A DNA stretch of 8,085 nucleotides from Alphaproteobacteria bacterium. Lineage in GTDB: Bacteria; Pseudomonadota; Alphaproteobacteria; Rhodospirillales; Magnetospirillaceae. Where the stretch lies: NCBI GenBank assembly GCA_015232485.1, contig JADFZP010000135.1:1-8085 (forward strand). Reading direction: 5' to 3'. Made by a program: the position numbers and the translations under genes. The notes under the pieces were generated by a model. The model had not been told where the DNA came from. It ran no database searches and was given only the letters and a program-made list of their open reading frames with translations. Below, piece after piece: positions 1 to 6,381 of this stretch (position 1 is the first letter of the stretch; each line of letters starts with the position of its first letter).

Positions 1-894
1 TCACACGTCGAATTCCAGCCCCATGTCGCGGTAGCGTTCGCGGTCGTCGAGCCAGTTTTCGCGCACCTTCACGTAGAGGAAAAGGTGCAGGCGCTGGTCC
101 AGCAGATGCTCCAGCTCTTTGCGAGCCGCCGCGCCGATCGCCTTGATTTTCCTGCCGCCTTTGCCCAGCACGATGGGCTTTTGGCTTTCCCGCTGGACGT
201 AGATCACCTGATCGACGCGGGCGCTGCCGTCGTCGCGTTCCTCCCAGCGTTCGGTCTCGACGGCGATCGAATAGGGCAGCTCGTCGTGGAGTTCGAGGAA
301 CACCTTCTCGCGGGTGATCTCGGCGGCCAGCAGGCGGCTGGGCATGTCCGAGATCTGGTCCTCGGGGAACAGCCAGGGGCCTTCGGGAACCTTGGCGCGG
401 AAATGGGCGAGCAGATCGGGAACGCCGTCGCCGGTCTCGGCGCTGATCATGAAGATGTCTTCGAACACGCCCGACTGGTTCAGCGTGTCGGCCAGACCCA
501 GCAGCTTGTCGCGCCGGACGAGGTCGACCTTGTTGAGGGCCAGCGTCGCCTTGCGCTCGGACTGCCTCAGGCGCTCGATGATGTCGCGGCTGTTGTCGTC
601 GATGCCCTTGGCGGCGTCGATCAGCACGCACACCATGTCGGCGTCGCCCGCCCCGCTCCAGGCGGCGGCCACCATGGCGCGTTCAAGGCGGCGCTTGGGC
701 TGGAAGATGCCGGGCGTGTCGACGAAAATCACCTGCGCCTCGTCCTCGAGCACGATGCCCAGCACGCGCGAGCGGGTGGTCTGCACCTTGGGAGAGACGA
801 TCGACACCTTGGTGCCGACCAGACGGTTGAGCAGCGTCGACTTGCCGGCATTGGGAGCGCCGACGATGGCGACGAAGCCGCAACGGGTGTTCAT
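1..894 (-). CDS. era: GTPase Era
   Basis: Era is an essential GTPase that binds 16S rRNA near its 3' end and acts as a checkpoint in 30S subunit maturation. The 297-residue protein has the family's usual length and both domains. The G domain shows G1 GAPNAGKS (12-19), a G2 region QTTRSR (38-43), G3 DTPG (59-62), G4 NKVD (121-124) and G5 SAETG (151-155). The C-terminal KH domain carries GKGGRKIK (244-251), the RNA-binding loop. The ATG start overlaps the rnc stop codon as ATGA, so translation is probably coupled to RNase III; a weak AAGG-type ribosome site lies inside the end of rnc. It is the last gene of the visible operon and its TGA stop is at the window edge, so the usual downstream partner recO cannot be checked. 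It looks complete. Confidence 0.98.
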   Translation of the reverse strand: MNTRCGFVAIVGAPNAGKSTLLNRLVGTKVSIVSPKVQTTRSRVLGIVLEDEAQVIFVDTPGIFQPKRRLERAMVAAAWSGAGDADMVCVLIDAAKGIDDNSRDIIERLRQSERKATLALNKVDLVRRDKLLGLADTLNQSGVFEDIFMISAETGDGVPDLLAHFRAKVPEGPWLFPEDQISDMPSRLLAAEITREKVFLELHDELPYSIAVETERWEERDDGSARVDQVIYVQRESQKPIVLGKGGRKIKAIGAAARKELEHLLDQRLHLFLYVKVRENWLDDRERYRDMGLEFDV

Positions 895-1568
895 GCCTTG
901 ACCTTTTCCAACAGGGCGATGGCGGCGGCCTGTTCGGCGGCGCGCTTGGAGGGGCCGCTTCCGGTCACCGGCTCGACATCGGCGACCCGCACGGACACCT
1001 TGAAAATGGGGTCATGGGGCGGACCTTCCATCCCCAGGGTCTCGTAGACCGGCAAAGGCTTGCCCAAGCCTTGCGCCCATTCCTGCAACGCCGTCTTGGC
1101 GTCCTTGGGCGGCGTCACCGCCTCGTTCATCAAGGGCGCCCAGTTGGCGGTGATGAACGCCTGCGCCGCCTCCAATCCGCCATCCGCGAACAGCGCCCCC
1201 AGCACCGCCTCGCAGGCGTCGGCCAGCAAGGCGGGATTCGAGCGCCCGCCGGTGTCCTCCTCGCCGCGCGACAACTGGACATGGGCGTTGAGCCCGACCG
1301 ATTCGGCGACCCGGGCCAGCGCCTCGCGCCGCACCAGGGCGGCATGGCGCCGCGCCAGGGCGCCCTCGGGCTCGTGCGGGTAGCGCTCGAACAGCATCTG
1401 GGCGATCACCAGTCCGAGCACCCGGTCGCCCAGGAACTCCAGTCGCTCGTATTCGGTGGCGGCGCCCTTGGCGCGCGGCGGCAGGGCGCTGGGATGGGTC
1501 AGCGCCTGGTTCAGCAGCCAGGGGCGCTTGAAGGCGTAGCCGAGCGCGGAGTCGAGTTTCTCACCCAT
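891..1568 (-). CDS. rnc: Ribonuclease III
   Basis: RNase III is a double-strand-specific endoribonuclease that processes rRNA precursors and structured mRNAs in the cytoplasm, working as a dimer with Mg2+. The 225-residue protein has the standard two-domain layout. The signature ERLEFLGDRV is at 41-50, with E41, E44 and D48. The second acidic pair is in LLADACEAV, with D117 and E120, a constant offset of three from E. coli E38/E41/D45/D114/E117. A double-stranded RNA-binding domain spans about 156-223 and ends in the basic helix SKRAAEQAAA (207-216). The ATG start is 2 bases after the lepB stop, and the gene's stop overlaps the era start. The order lepB-rnc-era is widely conserved in proteobacteria. 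No strong Shine-Dalgarno precedes the start, which fits coupling to lepB. It appears intact. Confidence 0.98.
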   Translation of the reverse strand: MGEKLDSALGYAFKRPWLLNQALTHPSALPPRAKGAATEYERLEFLGDRVLGLVIAQMLFERYPHEPEGALARRHAALVRREALARVAESVGLNAHVQLSRGEEDTGGRSNPALLADACEAVLGALFADGGLEAAQAFITANWAPLMNEAVTPPKDAKTALQEWAQGLGKPLPVYETLGMEGPPHDPIFKVSVRVADVEPVTGSGPSKRAAEQAAAIALLEKVKA

Positions 1569-1570
1569 TC

Positions 1571-2305
1571 TCAGACGATCGCATCAAACACGCGCATGAA
1601 GCGGATGGCCCACGGCCATTTCCAAATTTCCCAAAGCGCCGCGCTGCCATCGGTCGAGAAGAAGATCACCTCGGCGCGGCCAACCAGATTCTCGGCGGGC
1701 ACCGGGCCCAGGAAGCGGCTGTCCTGCGAGTTGTCGCGATTGTCGCCCATCATGAAATAGGCGTTCGGTGGCACCATGAAGGCCGGGGTCTCGTCGGCGT
1801 GGCCACGATCGCCGTCCGCCTCGATGATGGTGTGCTCGGCGCCGTTGGGTAGCCGCTCGATGAACTGCGGGTAGCGGATCATGCTGCCGATGCGGTCGCG
1901 CGCCACGTAATCGTCGATCTGGCGCCGCTCGACCGGCGTGCCGTTGATGTGCAGCAGCCCGCCACGCATCTGGATCTGGTCGCCGGGCAGCCCAACCACC
2001 CGCTTGATGTAGTCGGTGCGGTTGTCGGTGGGAACCTTGAACACCACGACGTCGCCGCGCTCGGGCGGGCTTTCCAACACCCGGCCATGGAAAATCGCCG
2101 GGCTGAACGGCAGCGAATGACGACTGTAGCCATACGAGTATTTCGAGACGAACAGATAGTCGCCGATCAGCAGCGTCGGCAACATCGAGCCCGACGGGAT
2201 GTTGAAGGGCTCGAACGCCACGGTGCGAACCACGATGGCGATGGCCACCGCGTATAGGATCGTCTTGGCCGTTTCCCACGTGCCGCCGGTTTTCCGTCTA
2301 TGCAT
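1571..2305 (-). CDS. lepB: Signal peptidase I
   Basis: Signal peptidase I is a membrane-anchored serine protease that removes signal peptides from exported preproteins on the periplasmic side of the inner membrane. The 244-residue protein has one N-terminal membrane segment (about 14-32), followed by Box B NIPSGSM with catalytic Ser40. Lys101 in DYIKRVVGLPGD (98-109) completes the Ser/Lys dyad, and the GDNRDNSQDSR box is at 187-197. A single transmembrane anchor is the usual form in alphaproteobacteria; E. coli LepB has two. The ATG start is preceded by CGGA at short spacing and places the membrane helix correctly after a basic N-terminus (MHRRK). It lies 61 bases downstream of pdxJ and 2 bases upstream of rnc. 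The acpS gene expected upstream is absent. Confidence 0.97.
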   Translation of the reverse strand: MHRRKTGGTWETAKTILYAVAIAIVVRTVAFEPFNIPSGSMLPTLLIGDYLFVSKYSYGYSRHSLPFSPAIFHGRVLESPPERGDVVVFKVPTDNRTDYIKRVVGLPGDQIQMRGGLLHINGTPVERRQIDDYVARDRIGSMIRYPQFIERLPNGAEHTIIEADGDRGHADETPAFMVPPNAYFMMGDNRDNSQDSRFLGPVPAENLVGRAEVIFFSTDGSAALWEIWKWPWAIRFMRVFDAIV

Positions 2306-2341
2306 TTTTCCGAGGCTGCCTGTTCGAGTGGGTAGGCGGCG

Positions 2342-2370
2342 ATCAAGCCAGCCGCCGGGCCGCCTGTCAA
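2342..2370 (-). promoter_or_regulatory. Possible internal promoter upstream of lepB
   Basis: On the minus strand a perfect -35 hexamer TTGACA (2370-2365) overlaps the pdxJ stop codon. At 17 bases it is followed by CTTGAT (2347-2342), a weak -10. A 6-bp inverted repeat GGCGGC/GCCGCC with a 10-base loop (2335-2356) lies in the same spacer and has no T run after it. This is the longest gap inside the operon, so a secondary promoter for lepB-rnc-era is plausible. However, the -10 match is poor and GC-rich DNA produces such repeats by chance. The 2306-2366 spacer contains no recognisable coding remnant. Confidence 0.25.
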
Positions 2371-3110
2371 GGCGTTGCCGCCGGACGCGCCTCGTCCATC
2401 AGGACGCGCATGCGGCGGATGGCGCTATCCAAGCCGTCGAAGATCGCCTCGCCGACCAGGAAATGGCCGATGTTCAACTCGACGATCGTCGGGATGGCGG
2501 CGATCGGCCCGACCGTGTCGAAGCTGAGTCCGTGGCCGGCGTGGCACTCCAGGCCGATCGCCGCGGCATGGGCGGCGGCCTTGCGGATGCGGTCGAGTTC
2601 GCGGGCGCGGGCCGGCCCCTCGTGGTCGCAATAGGCCCCCGTGTGGATTTCGACCACCGGGGCGCCCAGGGCGCGGGCCATGTCGAGCTGGGCCGGGTCG
2701 GCCTCGATGAACAGCGAGACGCGGATGCCGGCGTCGACCAGACGGCCGACCACGGGACGCAGCGCCGCCGCGTGGCGCACGGCGTCGAGCCCGCCCTCGG
2801 TGGTGCGCTCCTCGCGGCTTTCCGGCACGATGCAGGCGGCGTGCGGCCGGTGCTTCAACGCGATGTCGAGCATCTCCGGGGTGGCGGCCATCTCCAGATT
2901 GAGCGGCAGTTCGATCTCGCGGGTCAGCCGCACGATGTCGTCGTCCGAGATGTGGCGGCGATCCTCGCGCAGATGGGCGGTGATGCCGTCGGCCCCGGCC
3001 GCCGCCGCCATGCGGGCGGCGCGCACCGGATCGGGATGACGGCCACCGCGGGCGTTGCGGATGGTGGCGACGTGGTCGATGTTGACGCCCAGTCGTAGCG
3101 TGCGGCTCAT
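2367..3110 (-). CDS. pdxJ: Pyridoxine 5'-phosphate synthase PdxJ
   Basis: PdxJ condenses 3-amino-2-oxopropyl phosphate with 1-deoxy-D-xylulose 5-phosphate to form pyridoxine 5'-phosphate, the ring-closing step of the DXP-dependent vitamin B6 route. It is a cytosolic TIM-barrel enzyme. The 247-residue protein shows LGVNIDHVATIRNARG (7-22), THE HLRED segment with His46 and Arg48, NLEM with Glu73 (71-74), EIHTGAY (154-160), AGHG with His193, and ELNIGH (211-216). These match the conserved phosphate-binding and acid/base positions of the family. It starts 10 bases after the rel stop, with its Shine-Dalgarno overlapping that stop. In many proteobacteria pdxJ is followed directly by acpS; here lepB follows instead. 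The gene is intact. Confidence 0.97.
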   Translation of the reverse strand: MSRTLRLGVNIDHVATIRNARGGRHPDPVRAARMAAAAGADGITAHLREDRRHISDDDIVRLTREIELPLNLEMAATPEMLDIALKHRPHAACIVPESREERTTEGGLDAVRHAAALRPVVGRLVDAGIRVSLFIEADPAQLDMARALGAPVVEIHTGAYCDHEGPARARELDRIRKAAAHAAAIGLECHAGHGLSFDTVGPIAAIPTIVELNIGHFLVGEAIFDGLDSAIRRMRVLMDEARPAATP

Positions 3111-3117
3111 GGCGATG

Positions 3118-3122
3118 TCCTC
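3118..3122 (-). promoter_or_regulatory. pdxJ ribosome binding site overlapping the rel stop
   Basis: On the minus strand the sequence reads TGAGGACATCGCCATG. The GAGGA Shine-Dalgarno shares bases with the rel TGA stop and sits 7 bases before the pdxJ ATG. This fixes the pdxJ start and suggests that ribosomes ending rel translation help initiate pdxJ. Confidence 0.75.
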
Positions 3123-5262
3123 AATTGCGAGCCCTCTCGACCGAGTTGATGGCCGGCGTGGCGCGCAGGGCGGCGATGATGTTGGTCAGGTGCTTGACGT
3201 CGCGGACCTCGATGTCGATCAGCATCTCGAAGAATTCGGTGGTGCGGTTGGTGATCTTCAAGTTATTGATGTTGCCCATGTTCTTGGCGATCACCGTCGA
3301 CAGGCTGCCCAGGCTGCCGGGCTCGTTGAGCACCACGACCGAGATGCGGCCGACCGGGGCCTCGCCCTCGACCTCGGAGTCCCAGGTGAGATCCAGCCAG
3401 CGTTCGGGGCTGTCGACATATTGCTCGAGCGTCTCGCAATCGATGGTGTGGATGGTCACGCCCTTGCCGGTGACCACGATGCCGACGATGCGATCGCCGG
3501 GCAGCGGATGGCAGCAGCCGGCGAAATGCATCGCCATGCCGGGGATCAGCCCGCGGATCGGCACCGCATGGTCGCGCCCCTTGCCCGGACGGCGGGTCTT
3601 GAGCGGCACCACGTTGTCGGTCTTGGGCGGCGTCTTCAGTTCGGGATAGACGGCGGCCACCACCTCGCGGCCGGTCAGCACGCCCTCGCCCACCGAGACG
3701 CACAACTCGTCGACGCCGCTCGCCTTGAAGACCTTGAGAACCGCCTCCAGGCCCTTTTCGGTGTAGTCGTATCCCTCGGCCTTGAAGGCCTTTTGCAGGA
3801 TGGTGCGGCCCAGGTCGAGATACTGGACCCGCGCCTGCATCCGCACGAAGCGGCGGATGCGGGCGCGCGCCTTGCCGGTGACGACGAAGCGCTCCCAGGT
3901 CGGCGACGGGGTCTGCGCCTTCGAGGTGATGATCTCGACCTGATCGCCGTTGTTCAGCGCGGTGCGCAGCGGCAGCATGCGGCCGTTGACCTTGGCGCCG
4001 ACGCAGGCGTCGCCGACCTCGCTGTGGACCGCATAGGCGAAATCGACCGGGCACGAGCCGCGCGGCAAGGCGATCAAATCGCCCTTGGGCGTGAAGCAGA
4101 ACACCTGGTCCTGGAACATCTCGAGCTTGGTGTGCTCAAGGAATTCCTCGGGATTCGAGGCGTGCTCGAGGATGTCGAGAAGCTCGCGCAGCCAGCGGTA
4201 TTGCCGCCCGTCGGTGGTGTGTCCACCCTGCTTGTATTTCCAATGCGCCGCGACGCCGAGTTCGCCGACCTCGTGCATCTCCTGGGTGCGGATCTGCACC
4301 TCGATGCGGTGGCGCTCGGGGCCGAACACCCCGGTGTGCAGCGAGCGATAGCCGTTCGGCTTGGGCGTCGAGATGTAGTCCTTGAAGCGGTTGGGCACCA
4401 TCGGATAGCGGCTGTGGATGGTGCCCAAGGCCCGATAGCAGTCCTCGATCGAGCCGACCACCACGCGGAACGCCATGATGTCGGACAACTGCTCGAAGCC
4501 GACATTCTTGGTCTGCATCTTGCGCCAGATCGAATAGGGCGTCTTCTCGCGGCCCGACACGGTGGCGGTCACGCCGGCATCGGCCAGGGTTTGGCGAAGC
4601 TGGGTCAGGATGCGGGTGACCAGGTCTCCGCCCTGCTCGCGCAGGAAGTCCAGCCGCGCCATGATCGAGCCGCGCGCCTCGGGGTGAAGCTCGCCGAAGG
4701 CCAGATCCTCAAGCTCGAACTTCAGCTCCTGCATGCCGATGCGTTCGGCCAGCGGAGCGTAGATCTCCATGGTTTCCAGCGCGATGCGCCGGCGCTTGTC
4801 GGGATTGTCGATGTAATGCAGCGTGCGCATGTTGTGCACGCGGTCGGCCAGCTTGACCAGCAGGACGCGGATGTCCTCGGACATCGCCAGCACCAGCTTG
4901 CGGAAGTTCTCCGCCTGCTTGCTTTGGTCGGACTGCTGGAGTTCGATCCGCGACAGCTTGGTGACGCCGTCCACCAAGCGGGCGATCTCGGCCCCGAACA
5001 TCTTCTCGACTTCGCCCAAGGTGGCGTGGGTGTCTTCGATGGTGTCGTGCAGCAGCGCGGTGATGATCGAGGCGCAATCCAGCCGGTAATTGGTCAGGAT
5101 GCCCGCCACCTCGATGGGGTGCGAGAAATAGGGATCGCCCGAGGCGCGAAGCTGCGACCCGTGCATCTTGATGGCGAACACATAGGCGCGGTTCAGCGCA
5201 TCCTCGTCCGCCGACGGGTCGTACGCCTTGACCCGCTCGACCAGTTCGAATTGGCGGATCAT
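3121..5262 (-). CDS. rel: Bifunctional (p)ppGpp synthetase/hydrolase (RelA/SpoT, Rsh type)
   Basis: This long RelA/SpoT homologue makes and degrades the alarmone (p)ppGpp and controls the stringent response. The 713-residue chain has the full domain set. The HD hydrolase has His48 (YFSHP), the HDTIED motif (72-77) and Asp140 in LADRVHN, so hydrolase activity is expected. The synthetase domain (about 235-345) has GREKTPYSIWRKM (237-249), Asp261 in SDIMAFRV, NGYRSLHT (303-310) and EVQIRT (321-326). A TGS domain spans about 385-447, a helical linker follows to about 560, the CC/zinc-finger motif AGCCHPLPGD is at 581-590, and a C-terminal ACT domain is at about 638-710. The R-x-K segment (238-240) is the basic version typical of bifunctional enzymes rather than RelA's acidic one. 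A single such enzyme is the norm in alphaproteobacteria. It follows rpoZ, whose product is itself part of a ppGpp site in E. coli RNA polymerase. Confidence 0.97.
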   Translation of the reverse strand: MIRQFELVERVKAYDPSADEDALNRAYVFAIKMHGSQLRASGDPYFSHPIEVAGILTNYRLDCASIITALLHDTIEDTHATLGEVEKMFGAEIARLVDGVTKLSRIELQQSDQSKQAENFRKLVLAMSEDIRVLLVKLADRVHNMRTLHYIDNPDKRRRIALETMEIYAPLAERIGMQELKFELEDLAFGELHPEARGSIMARLDFLREQGGDLVTRILTQLRQTLADAGVTATVSGREKTPYSIWRKMQTKNVGFEQLSDIMAFRVVVGSIEDCYRALGTIHSRYPMVPNRFKDYISTPKPNGYRSLHTGVFGPERHRIEVQIRTQEMHEVGELGVAAHWKYKQGGHTTDGRQYRWLRELLDILEHASNPEEFLEHTKLEMFQDQVFCFTPKGDLIALPRGSCPVDFAYAVHSEVGDACVGAKVNGRMLPLRTALNNGDQVEIITSKAQTPSPTWERFVVTGKARARIRRFVRMQARVQYLDLGRTILQKAFKAEGYDYTEKGLEAVLKVFKASGVDELCVSVGEGVLTGREVVAAVYPELKTPPKTDNVVPLKTRRPGKGRDHAVPIRGLIPGMAMHFAGCCHPLPGDRIVGIVVTGKGVTIHTIDCETLEQYVDSPERWLDLTWDSEVEGEAPVGRISVVVLNEPGSLGSLSTVIAKNMGNINNLKITNRTTEFFEMLIDIEVRDVKHLTNIIAALRATPAINSVERARN

Positions 5263-5271
5263 GCGGATGCG

Positions 5272-5276
5272 CCTCC
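5272..5276 (-). promoter_or_regulatory. rel ribosome binding site
   Basis: A consensus GGAGG on the minus strand lies 9 bases before the rel ATG at 5262. It is the strongest Shine-Dalgarno in the operon and fixes the start. It sits 11 bases downstream of the perfect hairpin that covers the rpoZ stop, so that structure could affect its use only if the RNA refolds. Confidence 0.7.
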
Positions 5277-5287
5277 GGATGCCGGGC

Positions 5288-5308
5288 CTGACCGGCCGGG
5301 CCGGTCAG
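5288..5308 (-). repeat. Perfect hairpin over the rpoZ stop codon (rpoZ-rel intercistronic)
   Basis: CTGACCGGC and its exact complement GCCGGTCAG flank a 3-base centre, giving a 9-bp stem with a tight loop. The rpoZ TGA stop lies inside one arm. No T run follows on the minus strand, so a simple intrinsic terminator is unlikely. Possible roles are an RNA processing or stability element that sets the ratio of omega to Rel, a weak attenuator, or a translational element. The structure is directly visible; any role is inference. Confidence 0.55.
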
Positions 5309-5721
5309 TCCTCGTCGACGTCACCCAGGTCGGCGGCCGGAGCGCCCTCATCGGCTTCGAGGCCGGCGCCGTCTTCCTGCACCGACAACATGTCCTCGCC
5401 GATTTCCTCGTCTTCCATGGCCTCGCCGCGGTCGAGCATCATGTCGCGCTCGGCCACCAGGGTCTCCATCTCGTCCTCTTCGGGCTCGTCGACTTCGACG
5501 TGCTTCTGAAGGCCGGTGACCAGCGCGTTGCGAAGATTGTCGATGTCGATGGTGGCCTCGGCGATCTCGCGCAGGGCGACGACGGGGTTCTTGTCGTTGT
5601 CGCGATCGACGGTGATCCTGGCTCCCGCCGAGACGTCCCTGGCCCGCTGGGCGGCCGAGAGGACCAGATCGAATCGGTTTGGAATTCTCAGGATGCAATC
5701 TTCGACCGTGACGCGGGCCAT
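5305..5721 (-). CDS. rpoZ: DNA-directed RNA polymerase omega subunit
   Basis: Omega helps fold and assemble the beta' subunit of RNA polymerase, and in E. coli contributes to a ppGpp-binding site. The N-terminus MARVTVEDCI followed by LRIPNRFDLVLSAAQRAR is the family signature, and NPVVALREIAE (45-55) is the second conserved helix. The protein is 138 residues against about 91 in E. coli. The excess is a highly acidic C-terminal tail: from 76 to 138, 28 of 63 residues are Asp or Glu and only two are Arg or Lys. Longer omega tails are common in alphaproteobacteria. The ATG has GGAG about 10 bases upstream. The gene is first in the operon, 76 bases after folK, with its own promoter, and is followed by rel as in many bacteria. 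Confidence 0.96.
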   Translation of the reverse strand: MARVTVEDCILRIPNRFDLVLSAAQRARDVSAGARITVDRDNDKNPVVALREIAEATIDIDNLRNALVTGLQKHVEVDEPEEDEMETLVAERDMMLDRGEAMEDEEIGEDMLSVQEDGAGLEADEGAPAADLGDVDED

Positions 5722-5744
5722 TCCGACGAACTCCGAGGCTGTTA

Positions 5745-5757
5745 TGCGAAACTCGCA
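5745..5757 (-). repeat. Small dyad at the predicted rpoZ transcription start
   Basis: TGCGA and TCGCA form a perfect 5-bp inverted repeat around a 3-base centre, beginning 3 bases downstream of the -10 element. If transcription starts where predicted, the dyad covers the start and the first few transcribed bases. It could be an operator half-site pair or a 5' stem. It is short enough to occur by chance. Confidence 0.25.
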
Positions 5758-5760
5758 GGA

Positions 5761-5789
5761 TATATATTTCCCGCGATTTCCGAAAGCAA
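5761..5789 (-). promoter_or_regulatory. Promoter of the rpoZ-rel-pdxJ-lepB-rnc-era operon
   Basis: On the minus strand, TTGCTT (5789-5784) and TATATA (5766-5761) are separated by exactly 17 bases. This resembles the alphaproteobacterial housekeeping form CTTGAC-N17-CTATAT; the base before TTGCTT is also C. The AT-rich -10 block stands out sharply from its GC-rich surroundings. Transcription should start near 5754, leaving a leader of about 33 bases before the rpoZ ATG. No other good promoter is seen before rel. Confidence 0.65.
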
Positions 5790-5797
5790 GGAATTGG

Positions 5798-6292
5798 TCA
5801 CGATTCGGGGCGTATGGCCAGGGGTCCCGTTTCGGCCGCCGGCAGCCGCGCGATCAACTCGGGCAGCCCCAGCCCGAGCCGCGGGTGGACCCAGCCGGGC
5901 GCCACCTCGGCCAAGGGCAGCAGCACGAAGGCGCGCAGATGCAGGCGGGGATGCGGCAAGACCGGCGGCCCCTCGCCCACCGTCCCGCCATGGGCGAGCA
6001 GATCGAGGTCGATGGCGCGCGCCGCGTTGGCTACGCCCCGAACCCGGCCGAGGCGCGCCTCGATCTCGTGCAGCCGGGCCAGCAGCGCGGCCGGTCCCAG
6101 CGCGGTGTCCAAAAGCGCCACGCCATTGGTGAACCATGGCTGGTCCGACGCCGGAACCGGCGCCGTGCGCCACCAGCGCGAGCGGGCCAGCACGGTCAAC
6201 TCCCGGGCCAGTTCGGCCAGCGCCGCCTCGAGCGTGGCGCGCGGCGGGCCGGACGGCCCGGACAAATTGGCGCCCAGTCCGATCAGGATCAC
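5798..6292 (-). CDS. folK: 2-amino-4-hydroxy-6-hydroxymethyldihydropteridine pyrophosphokinase (HPPK)
   Basis: HPPK transfers pyrophosphate from ATP to 6-hydroxymethyl-7,8-dihydropterin, the step before dihydropteroate synthase in folate synthesis. It is a small cytosolic enzyme. Visible motifs are ILIGLGANLS at the N-terminus, WFTNGVALL in the pterin-binding region, ARAIDLDLL with the two Mg2+-binding aspartates, and PHPRLHLRAFVLLPLAEVAP near the C-terminus. I chose the GTG at 6292 (164 residues) because GAGGAG at 6304-6309 lies 11 bases upstream of it and many homologues begin at this ILIG strand. The longest frame starts at a GTG at 6304 (168 residues), but that codon overlaps the Shine-Dalgarno itself. 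The TGA stop is 76 bases before rpoZ. Its neighbour to the right is divergent. It appears intact. Confidence 0.94.
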   Translation of the reverse strand: MILIGLGANLSGPSGPPRATLEAALAELARELTVLARSRWWRTAPVPASDQPWFTNGVALLDTALGPAALLARLHEIEARLGRVRGVANAARAIDLDLLAHGGTVGEGPPVLPHPRLHLRAFVLLPLAEVAPGWVHPRLGLGLPELIARLPAAETGPLAIRPES

Positions 6293-6303
6293 GGTATCGT
6301 GCA

Positions 6304-6309
6304 CTCCTC
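6304..6309 (-). promoter_or_regulatory. folK ribosome binding site that decides its start
   Basis: GAGGAG on the minus strand ends at 6304, with 11 bases separating it from the GTG at 6292. The alternative in-frame GTG at 6304 shares its first base with this element, leaving no spacer. The downstream GTG is therefore preferred. Confidence 0.5.
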
Positions 6310-6354
6310 TTGTTCGCGTGCCGCGCGGAGCCTATTGTATGGTCGGCATATAGT
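6310..6354. promoter_or_regulatory. Divergent promoter region between folK and the NYN gene
   Basis: On the plus strand TTGTTC (6310-6315), 17 bases and TATTGT (6333-6338) form a fair sigma70-type promoter for the NYN gene. A second -10-like TATAGT (6349-6354, five of six consensus bases) lies downstream but has no good -35. On the minus strand TACAAT (6339-6334, five of six) is a candidate -10 for folK with a poor -35. The two directions thus share the same AT-rich block. Evidence is motif matching only. Confidence 0.4.
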
Positions 6355-6381
6355 CCGAAACTCTTTTTAGAGAGACTGATC

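Noticed and set aside
85..1047. A 320-codon plus-strand open frame opposite era and part of rnc.
   Set aside because: The translation is low-complexity, Ala/Gly/Asp/His-rich and unlike any family, while the opposite strand encodes full-length Era and RNase III.
2335..2356. A GGCGGC/GCCGCC inverted repeat read as a terminator after pdxJ.
   Set aside because: The stem is only 6 bp with a 10-base loop and has no T run. In DNA this GC-rich such repeats are expected by chance.
5801..5806. A GATTC (GANTC, CcrM-type) methylation site upstream of the rpoZ promoter.
   Set aside because: It is a single five-base site inside the folK coding region. GANTC sites also occur elsewhere in the window, so nothing specific can be concluded.
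3055..6132. A 1025-codon open frame on the plus strand opposite rel and rpoZ.
   Set aside because: It is antisense to two clearly recognised genes, is rich in His, Asp, Leu, Gly and Arg with no recognisable domain, and is typical of open frames mirrored from a high-GC gene.
6136..6381. An N-terminal extension of the NYN protein from an ATG at 6136.
   Set aside because: The extra residues are Pro/Ala/Arg-rich, run antisense through folK and cross the divergent promoter region. The conserved domain starts right after the GTG at 6382.
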